Part shown: piece by piece, positions 63,878 to 64,000 of the stretch
How the letters are laid out: every line of letters starts with the position of its first letter
Numbering within the stretch: position 1 is the stretch's first letter
NCBI GenBank assembly: GCA_026003615.1
Contig: BPHQ01000001.1
Coordinates: 682,001 to 746,000 of the forward strand
Direction of reading: 5' to 3'
Source: Bellilinea sp.
GTDB taxonomy: Bacteria > Chloroflexota > Anaerolineae > Anaerolineales > Anaerolineaceae
Length of the DNA stretch: 64,000 nt
Notes under the pieces: generated by a model
The model's input: the letters and a program-made list of their open reading frames with translations, nothing else
Told to the model about the DNA's origin: nothing
Database searches by the model: none
Translations under genes and position numbers: made by a program

Positions 63878-64000
63878 GTGAGTGAGACTGCGCCAGAACG
63901 CAAAAATCCTCGAAGGGAATTTCCTTACATTCTTGGGATAGGATTTATTTCAGTGGGTTTAGCAATCCTTTTTGAACAATTCTTGCAAACTGGCTGGTTG
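63878..64000 (+). CDS. Partial gene at the right edge, probable membrane protein
   Basis: An open frame of 41 codons starting with a GTG (63878-63880) and running off the window. GGGAGG lies nine bases before the start. The N-terminus is charged (SETAPERKNPRREFPY) and is followed by a hydrophobic segment ILGIGFISVGLAILFEQFL, as in an N-terminally anchored membrane protein. Too little is visible to name it. It lies 90 bases after the response regulator and may share its transcript. Confidence 0.55.
   Translation, partial: MSETAPERKNPRREFPYILGIGFISVGLAILFEQFLQTGWL

Noticed and set aside
1-64000. CRISPR arrays, tRNA or rRNA genes, insertion sequences, prophage
   Set aside because: No regularly spaced repeats, cloverleaf-like runs, transposase motifs or phage genes were noticed on either strand; a short tRNA missed by eye is possible but intergenic gaps are small.

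Overview
The window reads as a compact, medium-GC bacterial chromosome segment, most likely from an anaerobic member of the Chloroflexota (Anaerolineae-like). This is inferred from gene content: a split GcvPA/GcvPB glycine decarboxylase, TrmFO, a DapL-like aminotransferase, a BMP-type nucleoside ABC transporter, and many small overlaps between genes. No rRNA, tRNA, CRISPR array, insertion sequence or phage gene was seen. Both window edges cut a gene: secD at the left, and an unidentified probable membrane protein at the right.

Layout. 1-7.4 kb: secD (partial), rpmF, then a minus-strand run trmFO - M28/QC-like peptidase - histidine kinase - aminotransferase - hflX - small membrane protein. 7.4-20.6 kb: the most distinctive locus. 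rpoN (sigma-54, with an inserted zinc-ribbon motif), an NtrB-like kinase and a sigma-54 activator with no DNA-binding domain are followed by a near-consensus sigma-54 promoter. That promoter drives a small two-TM protein, a giant 1808-residue TPR protein and a TPR protein fused to a caspase/gingipain-like (clan CD) protease. rpoN itself also has a sigma-54 promoter. 20.6-29.9 kb: alaS, a metallophosphoesterase, a DJ-1/PfpI protein, the glycine cleavage genes gcvH-gcvPA-gcvPB behind a tandem glycine riboswitch with a terminator, and a radical SAM/HhH protein. 30-38.5 kb: mostly single genes (methyltransferase, SpoIIE-type phosphatase, GT-B glycosyltransferase, YciI, YigZ, fatty-acid-hydroxylase family, gpmA, TspO-like, YdcF-like). 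38.5-51.8 kb: a purine-oriented block on the minus strand. It holds an S9 peptidase - adenosine deaminase - CrtY-type lycopene cyclase operon, a fused molybdenum hydroxylase plus FAD subunit behind a structured leader RNA, and a four-gene BMP-family nucleoside-type ABC transporter. 51.8-59.1 kb: dusB, a polyferredoxin, a six-hairpin glycosidase, an M15-like lipoprotein, a 47-residue orphan peptide gene with its own promoter and terminator, and argG-argH behind an arginine-rich leader peptide and attenuator. 59.1-64 kb: acnA and a NarX/NarL-like two-component pair.

How the parts work together. The sigma-54 locus looks like a self-contained signalling and effector unit: cytosolic kinase, response regulator acting from solution, sigma-54, then a TPR scaffold with a Cys protease and a small membrane protein. 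This is the best candidate here for an undescribed system. Two amino-acid operons carry readable cis-regulation: a glycine ON switch, and arginine leader-peptide attenuation. The ABC transporter, the molybdenum hydroxylase and adenosine deaminase together suggest purine or nucleoside uptake and breakdown.
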